Origin: Chloroflexota bacterium
GTDB lineage: Bacteria; Chloroflexota; Anaerolineae; Anaerolineales; Anaerolineaceae
Reading direction: 5' to 3'
NCBI GenBank assembly: GCA_012797815.1
Contig: JAAZOK010000156.1
Span: 1-64,000, forward strand
Length of the DNA: 64,000 bases
In this document: positions 16,859 to 25,615 of the stretch, in pieces
Numbering within the stretch: position 1 is the first letter of the stretch
How the letters are laid out: every line of letters starts with the position of its first letter
Made by a program: the position numbers and the translations under genes
Notes under the pieces: model-generated
Database searches by the model: none
What the model was told of the DNA's origin: nothing
The model's input: the letters and a program-made list of their open reading frames with translations, nothing else

Positions 16859-17902
16859 ATGCAAATTCTTGAAACTTACCCAACTATGACCATTCTCCAT
16901 CACTTCGATTCGGATGGAAAGTTGTGGGGCACTTCTCACCGTACGGTATGGGTCAGACGGGAGCAGATTTGGGAACGTTATGCGCGTTTTCCGTTCCATT
17001 CTCCACGTGATTATTTCGGCTTTGCCCGTTTGAGTGCACGGGCTTTTCGAGCGGATAAATGTAACCTTTATGTGAACCGCTTTGGCAGGGTATTGGGCAT
17101 TCGGACGGGAAAAGTATATAAACTGGAAGAAGGGAAGAAACCGATTGCCTTGTTCAATATCAGGGGCGATTGTGTTCTGCACGGTTCATTGTGCGAAGAT
17201 GAACAGGGGAATATTTATTTTGGGGAATATTTCATGAATCCTACCCGCGAGCCGGTACACATCTGGCAGGTCGGCAGTGATCTGCAAACCTGGCAGGTTG
17301 CCCATACTTTTCCTGGTGGGAGCATACGGCATATTCATGGCGTCTATCGCGATCCGTATGATGACCGGGCATTTTGGATCACGGTGGGGGATTTCAAGGG
17401 AGAATGTTTTATTTATAAAACCACCGACGGGTTTCACACTTTCACAAAATATGGCAGCGGCGAGCAGATATGGCGAGCGGTGCGGCTTTTCTTCACTTTC
17501 AGCCATGTGTGCTGGATCACCGATTCCAATCTGGAAGCCAACCATGCCTGCCGTATGGATCGTAAAAGTGGACGGCTTGAAACAGGGATCGGGATTGCCA
17601 ATTCCGGCTGGTACGGTGCCACTACCCGCGAGGGATTGCATGTCGCTTTTACTACGGTAGAGCGTGGCGCCGGCATCACATCCAAATTCAGTGAGATTCT
17701 GGTCAGCGAAGATGCATTTCACTGGCGTTCGATCTATCGTTTCAAGAAAGATTGCTATAAACCATTGCAGGTTTTTAAATATGGTGTGATCAGTTGTCCA
17801 TCTGGATGGATGAGTAACCATGATTTCTACATCAGTGGAGAGGGGTTGGTGGGGTTGGACGGAAGAAGTATGCGTATAGATATATCCAACGGGGGCAGGT
17901 AA
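16859..17902 (+). CDS. Unknown protein, propeller-like repeats
   Basis: 347 residues without signal peptide or membrane segment. The sequence is rich in aromatic residues and short beta segments, with recurring BNR-like pieces (CEDEQGNIYFGEY, DPYDDRAFWITVGD, YKTTDGFHTFTKY, VSEDAFHWRSIYRF) that suggest a beta-propeller of sialidase/WD type, without the sialidase Arg triad being evident. It ends one base before the next gene, so the two are coupled. Proteins of this look occur in surface-polysaccharide clusters, but that is memory-based and weak. Enzymatic function is not assigned. Confidence 0.65.
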   Translation: MQILETYPTMTILHHFDSDGKLWGTSHRTVWVRREQIWERYARFPFHSPRDYFGFARLSARAFRADKCNLYVNRFGRVLGIRTGKVYKLEEGKKPIALFNIRGDCVLHGSLCEDEQGNIYFGEYFMNPTREPVHIWQVGSDLQTWQVAHTFPGGSIRHIHGVYRDPYDDRAFWITVGDFKGECFIYKTTDGFHTFTKYGSGEQIWRAVRLFFTFSHVCWITDSNLEANHACRMDRKSGRLETGIGIANSGWYGATTREGLHVAFTTVERGAGITSKFSEILVSEDAFHWRSIYRFKKDCYKPLQVFKYGVISCPSGWMSNHDFYISGEGLVGLDGRSMRIDISNGGR

Positions 17903-17903
17903 A

Positions 17904-18584
17904 ATGACAGGATCTCAAAAGTTCCTGCGGTGGACCAATTCGCTGTTTGCAGAACGCTACCTTTCAGCCGGACGTATCAATCGCTTTATCCTGAAAGAAT
18001 GTCAACATTTGTCTGCTTTTGTCCGGTTGCAGGGGTTGGATGAGTTGAATGATCTGGACCTGCAGTATGTTCATCAGGTTTTCGACCTGACCTCCCAAAT
18101 GGGATGGGTCACCAGTGTGCCGGATCTCTCGTCTGAAAGAAAGGTGGCAGATCGTTCGAAACCATCGCAAATTGATCGGCTGGCAGCCAGTACGGATGGC
18201 AGGTTAATTCACAAGAGCGTCCTTATTCCGGATTCAGCTGCATATTTATTAAAGATGGTGAGAGATGGGCAGATGGATGATCGCCTTGAGAAAAACATGG
18301 AATTGCTACTGCGCCATGTGGAAGTTAAAAGAGTTCGATCTTTGCAAAAATACGAAAAAAAGATGACCAGGACACAAATCTGGACGGAGAAGTGTAACTA
18401 TGCCATTTTGTTTTCTGCTTACGCCCGTCAAAAGAAAGATTGGCGTTATTTGAATGCTGCTTTGAAATTGAATGAGTGGTTATGGAAAGAATACCATCGC
18501 CCGTTCTCGAGCAGACCATCTCTTCCATATCTGACTGCTCTGGTTGAACAAGAATTTACCTTAAGGGGGATAGAACAATGCTGA
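17904..18584 (+). CDS. Unknown helical protein
   Basis: 226 residues behind a good SD (GGGGGCAGG), one base after the previous stop. It looks almost wholly helical and basic (for example RLQGLDELNDLDLQYVHQVF and the C-terminal WRYLNAALKLNEWLWKEY, which resembles a TPR-like helix pair). No signal peptide or catalytic motif is seen. Its last seven bases overlap the start of the formyltransferase-like gene, which argues for a shared role with that enzyme, perhaps as a partner or scaffold. I do not recognise a family. Confidence 0.7.
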   Translation: MTGSQKFLRWTNSLFAERYLSAGRINRFILKECQHLSAFVRLQGLDELNDLDLQYVHQVFDLTSQMGWVTSVPDLSSERKVADRSKPSQIDRLAASTDGRLIHKSVLIPDSAAYLLKMVRDGQMDDRLEKNMELLLRHVEVKRVRSLQKYEKKMTRTQIWTEKCNYAILFSAYARQKKDWRYLNAALKLNEWLWKEYHRPFSSRPSLPYLTALVEQEFTLRGIEQC

Positions 18585-19390
18585 AAGTAGTGTTATTCGC
18601 TCCTATTCAGACCAGCCTTTATTCTCGCCTGATCTTGCATGGCTTGCTGCGTGACGAGCAGGTGCAGGTGATCGGAATAGTGGTGCGTACACCCTGGAAC
18701 TTGAAGCGCATGCGCTCTGAATTCAGCCGCGATGGTGGACGCCTGGCACAAAAATTCATCCAAAAATTCTTGCTGCGAGAAAAAGCTTTTAGTGGCGCGA
18801 AAGTGGATAACCTGGCCGTCGCGGCACAACGTGCGGCTTTGCCGGGTGCCAATTTACGGCAGTTAGCCCGGCAGCATGCCATTCCATTTCAATCCGTCAG
18901 GGATTTGAATGAAGAAAAGTGCCTGGAATTTTTAAAGAAAATCGCCCCCGATATCATCGTTTTCACCGGCGGCGGGCTGGTGCGCCAGGCAGTTTTGGAT
19001 ATCCCTAAACTGGGCGTGTTGAATTGCCATACCGGCGTTTTACCTCCTTTTCGTGGCATGGATGTGGTGGAGTGGACCGCTATGGTGAATGAAGTTAACA
19101 ACACCGGATTTGGCGTGACCTTGCATTATATGAATAAAGGGGTAGATACAGGTCCGATCTTGCTGGTGAAGAAGATCGAGTTGAATGTGCATGATACCTT
19201 TGCCTCCATTCGTATGCGATTGGAAGTGGTGATGGTGAATGCGATGCTGGAGGGAGTGCATGCCATCGCCGCTAGTTCGATCCGTTCAAAGCCCCAGGAT
19301 ATACAGGATGGCAGGCAATATTTTGTGATGCACCCGCGCATCAAGTGCATTGCCGGGCAGAAACTGGCAAAACAATTATCAGGGAAATAA
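18578..19390 (+). CDS. Formyltransferase-fold enzyme (methionyl-tRNA formyltransferase-like)
   Basis: 270 residues. The core matches the formyl transferase N-terminal domain: VLNCHTGVLPPFRGMD contains the catalytic Asn and His, and YMNKGVDTGPILL contains the catalytic Asp. An insertion of about 60 residues (50-110, KFIQKFLLREKAFSG and on) separates the first strand from the core, and there is no room for the Fmt C-terminal tRNA-binding domain. It is more like sugar-nucleotide or amino-sugar N-formyltransferases or related hydrolases than Fmt. A 10-formyltetrahydrofolate donor is expected from the fold. Substrate unknown; the neighbouring unknowns suggest a surface glycan. Confidence 0.8.
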   Translation: MLKVVLFAPIQTSLYSRLILHGLLRDEQVQVIGIVVRTPWNLKRMRSEFSRDGGRLAQKFIQKFLLREKAFSGAKVDNLAVAAQRAALPGANLRQLARQHAIPFQSVRDLNEEKCLEFLKKIAPDIIVFTGGGLVRQAVLDIPKLGVLNCHTGVLPPFRGMDVVEWTAMVNEVNNTGFGVTLHYMNKGVDTGPILLVKKIELNVHDTFASIRMRLEVVMVNAMLEGVHAIAASSIRSKPQDIQDGRQYFVMHPRIKCIAGQKLAKQLSGK

Positions 19391-19400
19391 AGAAAATTTC

Positions 19401-19937
19401 TTACATACCTGTAAAATGATAGGAATACAGCGGGGTGGTCGGTTCAAACTGCACCACTCCCATCGATGCTACACGAATATCGATCGGTAGTTGTATCTTG
19501 CTGCAGATCTGTATGGCATGGTTGATTTTATCTTCGGCGAAATCGGTTGCCAGGGAACAGTGCGGTACCCACTTGCCGGGTTGGTAGAGTTCCCATGGAT
19601 GGTCGGCATCCTTTTTTAGTAAATCATGGAGCTGCTGGTGATACGAAAGCAGCTCCATGGTCACGGTTGCACCTAAAAAGACCACGTTGCTCTCATTTCT
19701 GAATAATCCCAGGTAAGCAAAGTTCAGGTCAAAGCCACGGGTCTCTTTTGCCAGTCCGGCAATTTTTTGTTCACAGGGCTGGCAATCCAGATCATCATAG
19801 ATTGCCAGGGTCACATGCGGTGGAATTTCGGCACTATGTAAATAGGGGGCGACGTTGGTTCGCGCCAGTTCATGAATGACTTGTTCCAGGGGAGTGCTTT
19901 TTTGTGGGTCGAGGTAAAAAACGACAGCGTAAGGCAT
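19401..19937 (-). CDS. 2H phosphoesterase (2'-5' RNA ligase family)
   Basis: 178 residues with the two hallmark motifs of the 2H superfamily: PPHVTLAIY (about 42-50) and PHCSLATDF (about 125-133). These His-x-Thr/Ser pairs form the active site that acts on 2',3'-cyclic or 2'-5' phosphodiesters in RNA or small nucleotides. The protein is soluble. It is separated by 7 bases from the upstream kinase gene and converges on the formyltransferase gene with a 10-base gap. The physiological substrate is unknown for most bacterial members. Confidence 0.85.
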   Translation of the reverse strand: MPYAVVFYLDPQKSTPLEQVIHELARTNVAPYLHSAEIPPHVTLAIYDDLDCQPCEQKIAGLAKETRGFDLNFAYLGLFRNESNVVFLGATVTMELLSYHQQLHDLLKKDADHPWELYQPGKWVPHCSLATDFAEDKINHAIQICSKIQLPIDIRVASMGVVQFEPTTPLYSYHFTGM

Positions 19938-19944
19938 ATTGGGT

Positions 19945-21288
19945 TTAATGATAGTTCAAACTTGAGCCACCGATGAATTCACGGATGACTGAATCGTTTG
20001 GAACAATACTGTCATTGTCAATTGCTTCGATCTTCTGTAGTAATTTCAATATCCGTTGCGAACGTTCCAATGCATCTTCTCGTAGTGCATCACCCTTGAA
20101 TTGTTTCGACCATTTTTCAAAATAAGGAAGTAATTTGGGTTTATAAATTGAAAGTTCATAGGGCATGGCACTGTTGATGATGTAATCGGCACGGTTGATG
20201 TTGGGGATGATGTTGCGCAACTCACTGGAGCGCACGTAGTGCCAGTGGGTGAGGGTGCTTTCTGGATCGAGAGAGCGGAAAGCAGAATCGCGCAGCATAC
20301 GGCGCATAAGCCTGATGTCAGTCCAGCGGATGTATTTGTCATCCTCATCTTTCATTTGCAACAGAGGTTCGAGAAATAACTTGAATTTCTGTTCATCTTC
20401 CACACCTTGTGTCAGGGCCGGGTATAGCCCATGCAAACTGTCGATCAGGATCACTTCGTTTTCCTTTAGCTTCATGGGGGTGTGATTGAGCAGGCGTTTG
20501 CCGGTCTTGAAGTTGTAAAATGGAATGTACACTTCTTCTCCGGCGATCAGACTAACCAGGTGCTCACTGATCAGATTGAGATCAAGTGCTTGGGGTGTTT
20601 CATAATCGTAATCGCCGAATTCATCTTTGGGGTGGTCATCCAGATCGAAGAAATAGTGATCGACATTCAGAGTGATCAGATTGATATTGTTTTGTTTGAG
20701 GATGCTCCCCAATTTGATGGTGGTGGTGGTCTTCCCGGAAGAGGATGGTCCCGTGATAAGCACTACTTTAACCTTATCTTTCCGGTCCAGGATCATCCTG
20801 GCGGCGATTTTGATATCTTCTTCGTAGAATATCTCTGAATCGCGGATGATATCCCCTGCTTCCCCTGCACGAATTCTCTGGTTATAACGCTCAATAGTGT
20901 GTAAATCTCTGGAAGATGCCCAATCCAGCACCTGCCAGATCTTTGCCCAGGGGATGTTTTGGGAAGGCTGGATGGTCTGTTCTTTTCTACCAGAGCGCAT
21001 GCGTGCTCTCTCGTCGCGATATAAGATATATGCTTTGGCAACCTTGGAATGGCTATTTTCGATCAACATCTTTTCAACTGCATCCTGCACATCTTCCACC
21101 GTTGGAGGATTTTGAGAAGAAAAATGTTCTTCAAGATAAGCCACAACCTGCTTGGTTAATTGTTCGGCGGTCTCTTTGTCACGCCCACCGACGGCGACGG
21201 CAGCCCGATAAATAGCGTTGGTAATGCGCTGGGGAGTGAATGGCACTTTGATCCCATTTCTTTTGATAACATATTCAATTTCGCTCAT
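19945..21288 (-). CDS. ATP-cone domain fused to uridine kinase-like P-loop kinase
   Basis: 447 residues behind GAGGGCGAG. Residues 1-97 are an ATP-cone (VIKRNGIKVPFTPQRITNAI and AKAYILYRDERA), the nucleotide-sensing domain best known from ribonucleotide reductases and NrdR. Residues 170-400 are a uridine kinase/phosphoribulokinase-like domain with a Walker A GPSSSGKT (180-187), a NVDHYFFDLDDHP substrate loop, and EVILIDSLHGLYPAL. The combination suggests a nucleoside (perhaps uridine) kinase whose activity is gated by nucleotide levels. The rest of the reaction is inferred from the family. It lies upstream of the 2H phosphoesterase in the same direction. Confidence 0.85.
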   Translation of the reverse strand: MSEIEYVIKRNGIKVPFTPQRITNAIYRAAVAVGGRDKETAEQLTKQVVAYLEEHFSSQNPPTVEDVQDAVEKMLIENSHSKVAKAYILYRDERARMRSGRKEQTIQPSQNIPWAKIWQVLDWASSRDLHTIERYNQRIRAGEAGDIIRDSEIFYEEDIKIAARMILDRKDKVKVVLITGPSSSGKTTTTIKLGSILKQNNINLITLNVDHYFFDLDDHPKDEFGDYDYETPQALDLNLISEHLVSLIAGEEVYIPFYNFKTGKRLLNHTPMKLKENEVILIDSLHGLYPALTQGVEDEQKFKLFLEPLLQMKDEDDKYIRWTDIRLMRRMLRDSAFRSLDPESTLTHWHYVRSSELRNIIPNINRADYIINSAMPYELSIYKPKLLPYFEKWSKQFKGDALREDALERSQRILKLLQKIEAIDNDSIVPNDSVIREFIGGSSLNYH

Positions 21289-21402
21289 CTCGCCCTCGCT
21301 TTTTACGAATTTGGTCTTTCTTTATACTATAACTATAAAGAATCCGGTAAGGGATTTCCATCATTATTGTATAAGAAAAATTATTGTTTCTCAGAAGAGA
21401 AT

Positions 21403-22827
21403 TTATCGGGTTCGAACGCTGCTGAAGTATTCCTGTTCGATCGACTGCCATGTTTCATCGGTTTGTGCGTTGAAATAGGGTCTGAAAAGCTGCATCCTGT
21501 TTTGGATCATTTCCAGCATGCGGTTGGCAACCCGCCGGATGGCGAAATGGGCATTGGGAGCGGTGCGCAACTGGGTGAAATGTATCGCAGTGCGTAAGTT
21601 GAACCCTGCCAGTACGCGCCGATTGTAGGCATTGGGGATCACGTAAGATGCAGCCGCTTGCTGGTGGTGAACGATTTGTTCGTACGTGTCCCTGGCAAGC
21701 TGCATACTTTCTTCGAAATCAGTTTCCAGTCCGGCGTCAACCAGTAAACGCGGTACAGCATATCCCTCGTGAGGTGTCAAAGCTTGTGCAGTTTGTGTCA
21801 TCATGCGGTGGCGTTTGAATTCAAAATAGGCGCCCTGATCCATCAGGATGTCGAAAACGAAGCGGCTGTATTCCAGTTCTCTCAGGGGAATATCATGCGC
21901 ATCCAGGTTGCCGAAAAGAACATCGAGCAATTCGCGTTTTTCATCACCGCTCATCGTCTCCGTCACTTGGGTGAGATTGCCATAAGCAGTCTCTCCGAAC
22001 CGGTACAATAATGCGGTAAGGATACGTTCTTCAAATTCTTCGTCAAGATCGACCAGTTCACACCAATCATGGTTTTGATTTTCACTGGCGGGCAATGAGT
22101 GCAGCAATTCGGAGGTCTGCTGGCAAGCCTGCTTTAAATAGGGAACTGCCTCCACATATTTGATCAGGGCTGGTAAGTGGGTGAGAGCCACCTGTTTGAT
22201 TTCGCTCCCGATCTGGCGCACTTCTTCCAGTGGGTGTGAGAGCATCTTGCGCAGGGCGTGCTCGAGGGAACGTGCATTGATGGTTATACCAACGTTGGCA
22301 GTAGCGGCTGCTGGAAGATAGTAACGGCAAACGTCCATGCAACGGGCATGGATTTCTCGTTCGGTGTAATTCTTGTGTTGAGATTGTGCTTCTTGCTCAA
22401 GGTGAGCTCGAATCACTGGAAGGGCGGCATGGTATTTATTGAATAAGGTGCTGACGGTGCTTTGATAGAGATCCAACCAACCGGATTTCTTTATTTCATC
22501 CGGGATGAAAAAATGATCCGCGCTCCATACTTGATAGCGGGATGATTTTTCAGTGTAGGATGCCAGCCGGTTGGATTCAAGGCATTCTACTGCCAGGCGT
22601 GAGATGTTTTCTACTGCAATATGCAGCACGGCGTGTTCGGCAACGGATGCGTGTCCATAACCAACCACCCATTTCTCATGAAACCGGGAGCTTTTTTCAT
22701 CAGACAGTTCGTGTGCGATTTGGTCGAATGATTGGGGCGAGCGAGAGGTTTTAGCGAATGTAACGGCGATCGTTTCCGGATTTAGTTCCCTGGAATCCAG
22801 GAGGTAAATTCGCCTGTTATCATTCAT
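21403..22827 (-). CDS. Duplicated ThyX-like flavin-dependent thymidylate synthase homologue
   Basis: 474 residues, about twice the length of ThyX. Two ThyX-like halves are visible. The N-terminal half keeps the second part of the signature (R87, S90, E93, S95, R97, Y98 in NRLASYTEKSSRY) but has Ser-Asn in place of the leading Arg-His. The C-terminal half keeps the leading RHR (339-341) but not the rest (MMTQTAQAL follows). Each half also has the late NLRxxxHF-type helix (NARSLEHAL; NLRTAIHFTQLR). A complete site could form only between halves. It overlaps ribF by 8 bases at its start, which fits a need for FAD. True thymidylate synthase activity is not certain. Confidence 0.75.
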   Translation of the reverse strand: MNDNRRIYLLDSRELNPETIAVTFAKTSRSPQSFDQIAHELSDEKSSRFHEKWVVGYGHASVAEHAVLHIAVENISRLAVECLESNRLASYTEKSSRYQVWSADHFFIPDEIKKSGWLDLYQSTVSTLFNKYHAALPVIRAHLEQEAQSQHKNYTEREIHARCMDVCRYYLPAAATANVGITINARSLEHALRKMLSHPLEEVRQIGSEIKQVALTHLPALIKYVEAVPYLKQACQQTSELLHSLPASENQNHDWCELVDLDEEFEERILTALLYRFGETAYGNLTQVTETMSGDEKRELLDVLFGNLDAHDIPLRELEYSRFVFDILMDQGAYFEFKRHRMMTQTAQALTPHEGYAVPRLLVDAGLETDFEESMQLARDTYEQIVHHQQAAASYVIPNAYNRRVLAGFNLRTAIHFTQLRTAPNAHFAIRRVANRMLEMIQNRMQLFRPYFNAQTDETWQSIEQEYFSSVRTR

Positions 22828-23731
22828 TATTAATTATTTCCCTGGTTAACTGGATATCTTTTTCGACTTGACTGGTAAGTTCTTCAGCATTGTTGTATTT
22901 TATCTCATCTCGCAGTCTGCGTACAAATTCGAGGTTAACCAGTTTCCCGTAGATGTCCTGTTCCCAACCCAGGATAAATGCTTCCACGGTGCGATCTCTG
23001 GGGGTGGGATAGAAGGTTGGGCGTACCCCGATGCTGACGGCTGCCGGGCGCACTGCTTCGTTGATGTGGATACGAGCAGCATAGATGCCATTGGCAGGTA
23101 ACAATTTATGATTCTCAAATGCAATATTGGCAGTCGGCATCCCTAACTTTTTACCACGCCCATCCCCGTGTACGACCTCTCCCAACAGGGAGTACCAGCG
23201 TTGTAAGTACGGAAAGAGATTTTCTACCGATCCTTCAGTAACCATATTTCTGATCAGGCTGGAAGAAACCGGGAAATTCCCCAGGGAGATAGGTTGCTGG
23301 ATCTTGACAGAAAACCCCAGTTCTTTGCCAAATTTCTCTAATTTTCCGGCATCCCCCTCACGATTCGCGCCAAAGTGGAAATCATACCCGATATAGATCT
23401 CTTCAAAACGGAACCGTTTGAAAATATGAGTGATGAAATCCCGGGCACTGGTTTGAGCCAGTTCTTGATTGAATGGCAAGATTATAGTCTGGTCAATACC
23501 CATCTGGCGTAATAGCCCTTCTTTTTCCAGATTGGTAGTCAGATAGAAAGGATTTTGAATTTTACGGAAATATACCGTTGGGTTGGGGAAGAAAGTAATG
23601 ACAATCGCAGATTGGTTCGCCTGGTGTGCATTTGAAACAAGCTGTTGAATGATCGTTTGATGGCCTATGTGCAAGCCGTCAAACGATCCAATGGTCAAAC
23701 GAGAATTCAATGAATGGTTGAGGTTGTTCAC
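22820..23731 (-). CDS. ribF: Bifunctional riboflavin kinase/FAD synthetase
   Basis: 303 residues from a GTG start at 23731. The N-terminal adenylyltransferase has GSFDGLHIGHQTII, and the C-terminal flavokinase domain has RGKKLGMPTANIAF and SIGVRPTF. The enzyme phosphorylates riboflavin to FMN and adenylates it to FAD. No clear SD precedes the GTG, and the start is two bases from the truB stop, so reinitiation is likely. Its last 8 bases overlap the start of the ThyX-like gene, placing a FAD maker directly beside a presumed FAD user. Confidence 0.94.
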   Translation of the reverse strand: MNNLNHSLNSRLTIGSFDGLHIGHQTIIQQLVSNAHQANQSAIVITFFPNPTVYFRKIQNPFYLTTNLEKEGLLRQMGIDQTIILPFNQELAQTSARDFITHIFKRFRFEEIYIGYDFHFGANREGDAGKLEKFGKELGFSVKIQQPISLGNFPVSSSLIRNMVTEGSVENLFPYLQRWYSLLGEVVHGDGRGKKLGMPTANIAFENHKLLPANGIYAARIHINEAVRPAAVSIGVRPTFYPTPRDRTVEAFILGWEQDIYGKLVNLEFVRRLRDEIKYNNAEELTSQVEKDIQLTREIINNE

Positions 23732-23733
23732 GT

Positions 23734-24645
23734 CTATGAGAAAAATACTTTTTTAGGTTGATATTCTCCACTTTCACTATCGAATTGCATTAATGCCACC
23801 AGTTCACCCTGTTCGGAAATGGCACGAGTCATGTCGCCAATATTTTCTTCTCTTTTAACCCGGTGCCCGTGGCGAACCAGATCTACTTCTTCATCCGTGA
23901 GGTTGATCGTTGGCCACTCTCCAAGTGCATCCGCTGCCGGGATGAGATATTTGTACCAGGTGCCATCTTGAAAAGCTTCGGTTAATTTTCTAAGTGAGAT
24001 AGCATCTTTCAACGTGAATTTACCACTCTTGGTGCGTCGTAACCCTGCCAGCATAGCTCCGCAACCAAGCACTTCACCCAGGTCGTTAGCTAATGAACGA
24101 ACGTAGGTGCCTGAAGAGCAGTGTACGTCTACTAAAGCTTGCGGAGGATCCCACTCCAACAACTCCAGATCATGTACATGAATGATGCGTGGTTCAAGTT
24201 CTACCTCTTCTCCTTTGCGAGCCATTTCATAAGCTTTACGCCCATTTACTTTCACTGCCGAATAAGGCGGGGGAACCTGTTCGATTTCACCGACAAAACC
24301 TTGCAAGGCTTCGTCGAATTGTTGGGCGGTGATATCTTCTGGGGAAGTTCCACCGGTGACAGTGCCTTCCTCATCAAAAGTATCGGTTTTCTTTCCGAGC
24401 TGGATAACCGCATGATAGCGTTTATCTTCCGCGGAAACATATTCACTCAAGCGTACTGCTGGTCCCAGTAAGATAACCAGAACACCGGAAGCACGTGGAT
24501 CGAGGGTGCCGGTATGCCCGGCGCGTTTGATGCGTGTACCATTGCGAATGATCTGTACCACATCATGAGAAGTGATCCCAATGGGTTTGTCTACGACCAA
24601 AACGCCCGAAACCGAATTCTTGAGTTGAGTTCTTCTATCATCCAT
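23734..24645 (-). CDS. truB: tRNA pseudouridine(55) synthase
   Basis: 303 residues with an AGGAG SD. The catalytic Asp lies in HTGTLDPRASGVL, and DKPIGITSHDVV opens the domain; YSAVKVNGRKAYEMAR and SGTYVRSLANDLG are further TruB hallmarks, followed by a PUA-like C-terminus. It converts U55 of the T-loop of tRNAs. It sits in the classic nusA-infB-rbfA-truB-ribF order, between nrnA (10 bases upstream) and ribF (2 bases downstream). Confidence 0.95.
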   Translation of the reverse strand: MDDRRTQLKNSVSGVLVVDKPIGITSHDVVQIIRNGTRIKRAGHTGTLDPRASGVLVILLGPAVRLSEYVSAEDKRYHAVIQLGKKTDTFDEEGTVTGGTSPEDITAQQFDEALQGFVGEIEQVPPPYSAVKVNGRKAYEMARKGEEVELEPRIIHVHDLELLEWDPPQALVDVHCSSGTYVRSLANDLGEVLGCGAMLAGLRRTKSGKFTLKDAISLRKLTEAFQDGTWYKYLIPAADALGEWPTINLTDEEVDLVRHGHRVKREENIGDMTRAISEQGELVALMQFDSESGEYQPKKVFFS

Positions 24646-24655
24646 TCAAATACTC

Positions 24656-25615
24656 CTAATTGTGAATCTTTTTAAGATAATTTTTCGTAGCCCTTAGTAC
24701 ATCCTGCTGAGTTTTCTGTAATGATAGTCCGATTTCAGCTCCTGCGGCTGCCGGATGTCCACCACCCCCAAATTGTGCTGCGATAGTTGCTACATTAACC
24801 TCTGAGCGCGAACGCCAGCTAACCTTACATGCATTTTCCCCTTGTTGATTGAATAAAATCGATATCTCTGCGTCCTGAATACTGCTGAGAAAATTAGTTA
24901 GATCAGCATCATCTCTTCCTGCATAGCCGGATTTTTCTCGATCTTCACAGGTGATTACAGTATATATGATATTTTCTTCCTTTTGAAGTTTGCTTAATGC
25001 ATAGCTCCATAATAGACTTGCTTCCCAGCTTACGTCCGTTAATGCGCGTTGATAAGTATCGGTAAGTTGTGCACCTTTTTCCATCAATTGTGCTGCCACA
25101 CGAAGTGTATGTGCTGTGGTGTTGGGGGTTCGGAAGCCGATGGTATCCGTGATGATACCCATCAACAATGCATTGGCAGCGGAGACAGGAATGGGCATGC
25201 TCCATTCCTGGAGCAGATCAAAAATGATCTCCGCCGTTGCTGCGGCTTTGTCGTTTACATAATTCAAAGTGGCGAACTGCGTATTGGTAGCGTGATGATC
25301 GATATTGATGTCAATATGCTTATCAGTAAAAGATTTTGCCATACGTGGTTGATCAGCACAATCCAACGCGATGATGATATTTTCATCCCCATTTATTGCA
25401 GGTTCATTTTCAATATTTAAATATCGAAAACGCTGGGGTAGAGTTTCCTCAAATGCCATGCTGACCGGTTTTCCATATGCCTGCAGGGCTGACCCGAATC
25501 CGAGTACAGATCCAATCGCATCGCCATCGGGTCTGATGTGTGCTACCAGTGTAATGGACGAGGCAGTATCAATTCTCTGGAGAATAATATTACTGATCGG
25601 TTCTTCCCTGTTCAT
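24656..25615 (-). CDS. nrnA: DHH family oligoribonuclease/pAp phosphatase, NrnA-like
   Basis: 319 residues from ATG 25615; a longer frame to 25774 runs back through rbfA and is rejected. Metal-binding motifs are IRPDGDAIGS, IALDCADQPR and NIDHHATN (the DHH), and the DHHA1 domain has the QFGGGGHPAAAG motif. The enzyme degrades short RNA oligomers and dephosphorylates pAp. Its start lies 26 bases inside the end of rbfA, so the two are tightly coupled. Position between rbfA and truB is the usual one in many Gram-positive and Chloroflexota genomes. Confidence 0.92.
   Translation of the reverse strand: MNREEPISNIILQRIDTASSITLVAHIRPDGDAIGSVLGFGSALQAYGKPVSMAFEETLPQRFRYLNIENEPAINGDENIIIALDCADQPRMAKSFTDKHIDINIDHHATNTQFATLNYVNDKAAATAEIIFDLLQEWSMPIPVSAANALLMGIITDTIGFRTPNTTAHTLRVAAQLMEKGAQLTDTYQRALTDVSWEASLLWSYALSKLQKEENIIYTVITCEDREKSGYAGRDDADLTNFLSSIQDAEISILFNQQGENACKVSWRSRSEVNVATIAAQFGGGGHPAAAGAEIGLSLQKTQQDVLRATKNYLKKIHN

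Noticed and set aside
17186-17821. 211-codon minus-strand frame inside the propeller-like gene
   Set aside because: No recognisable domain; it is opposite a frame that is tightly coupled to its neighbours.
19945-20250. C-terminal region of the kinase considered as a separate gene
   Set aside because: The frame is continuous and the sequence fits the lid and C-terminal helices of uridine kinase-like proteins.
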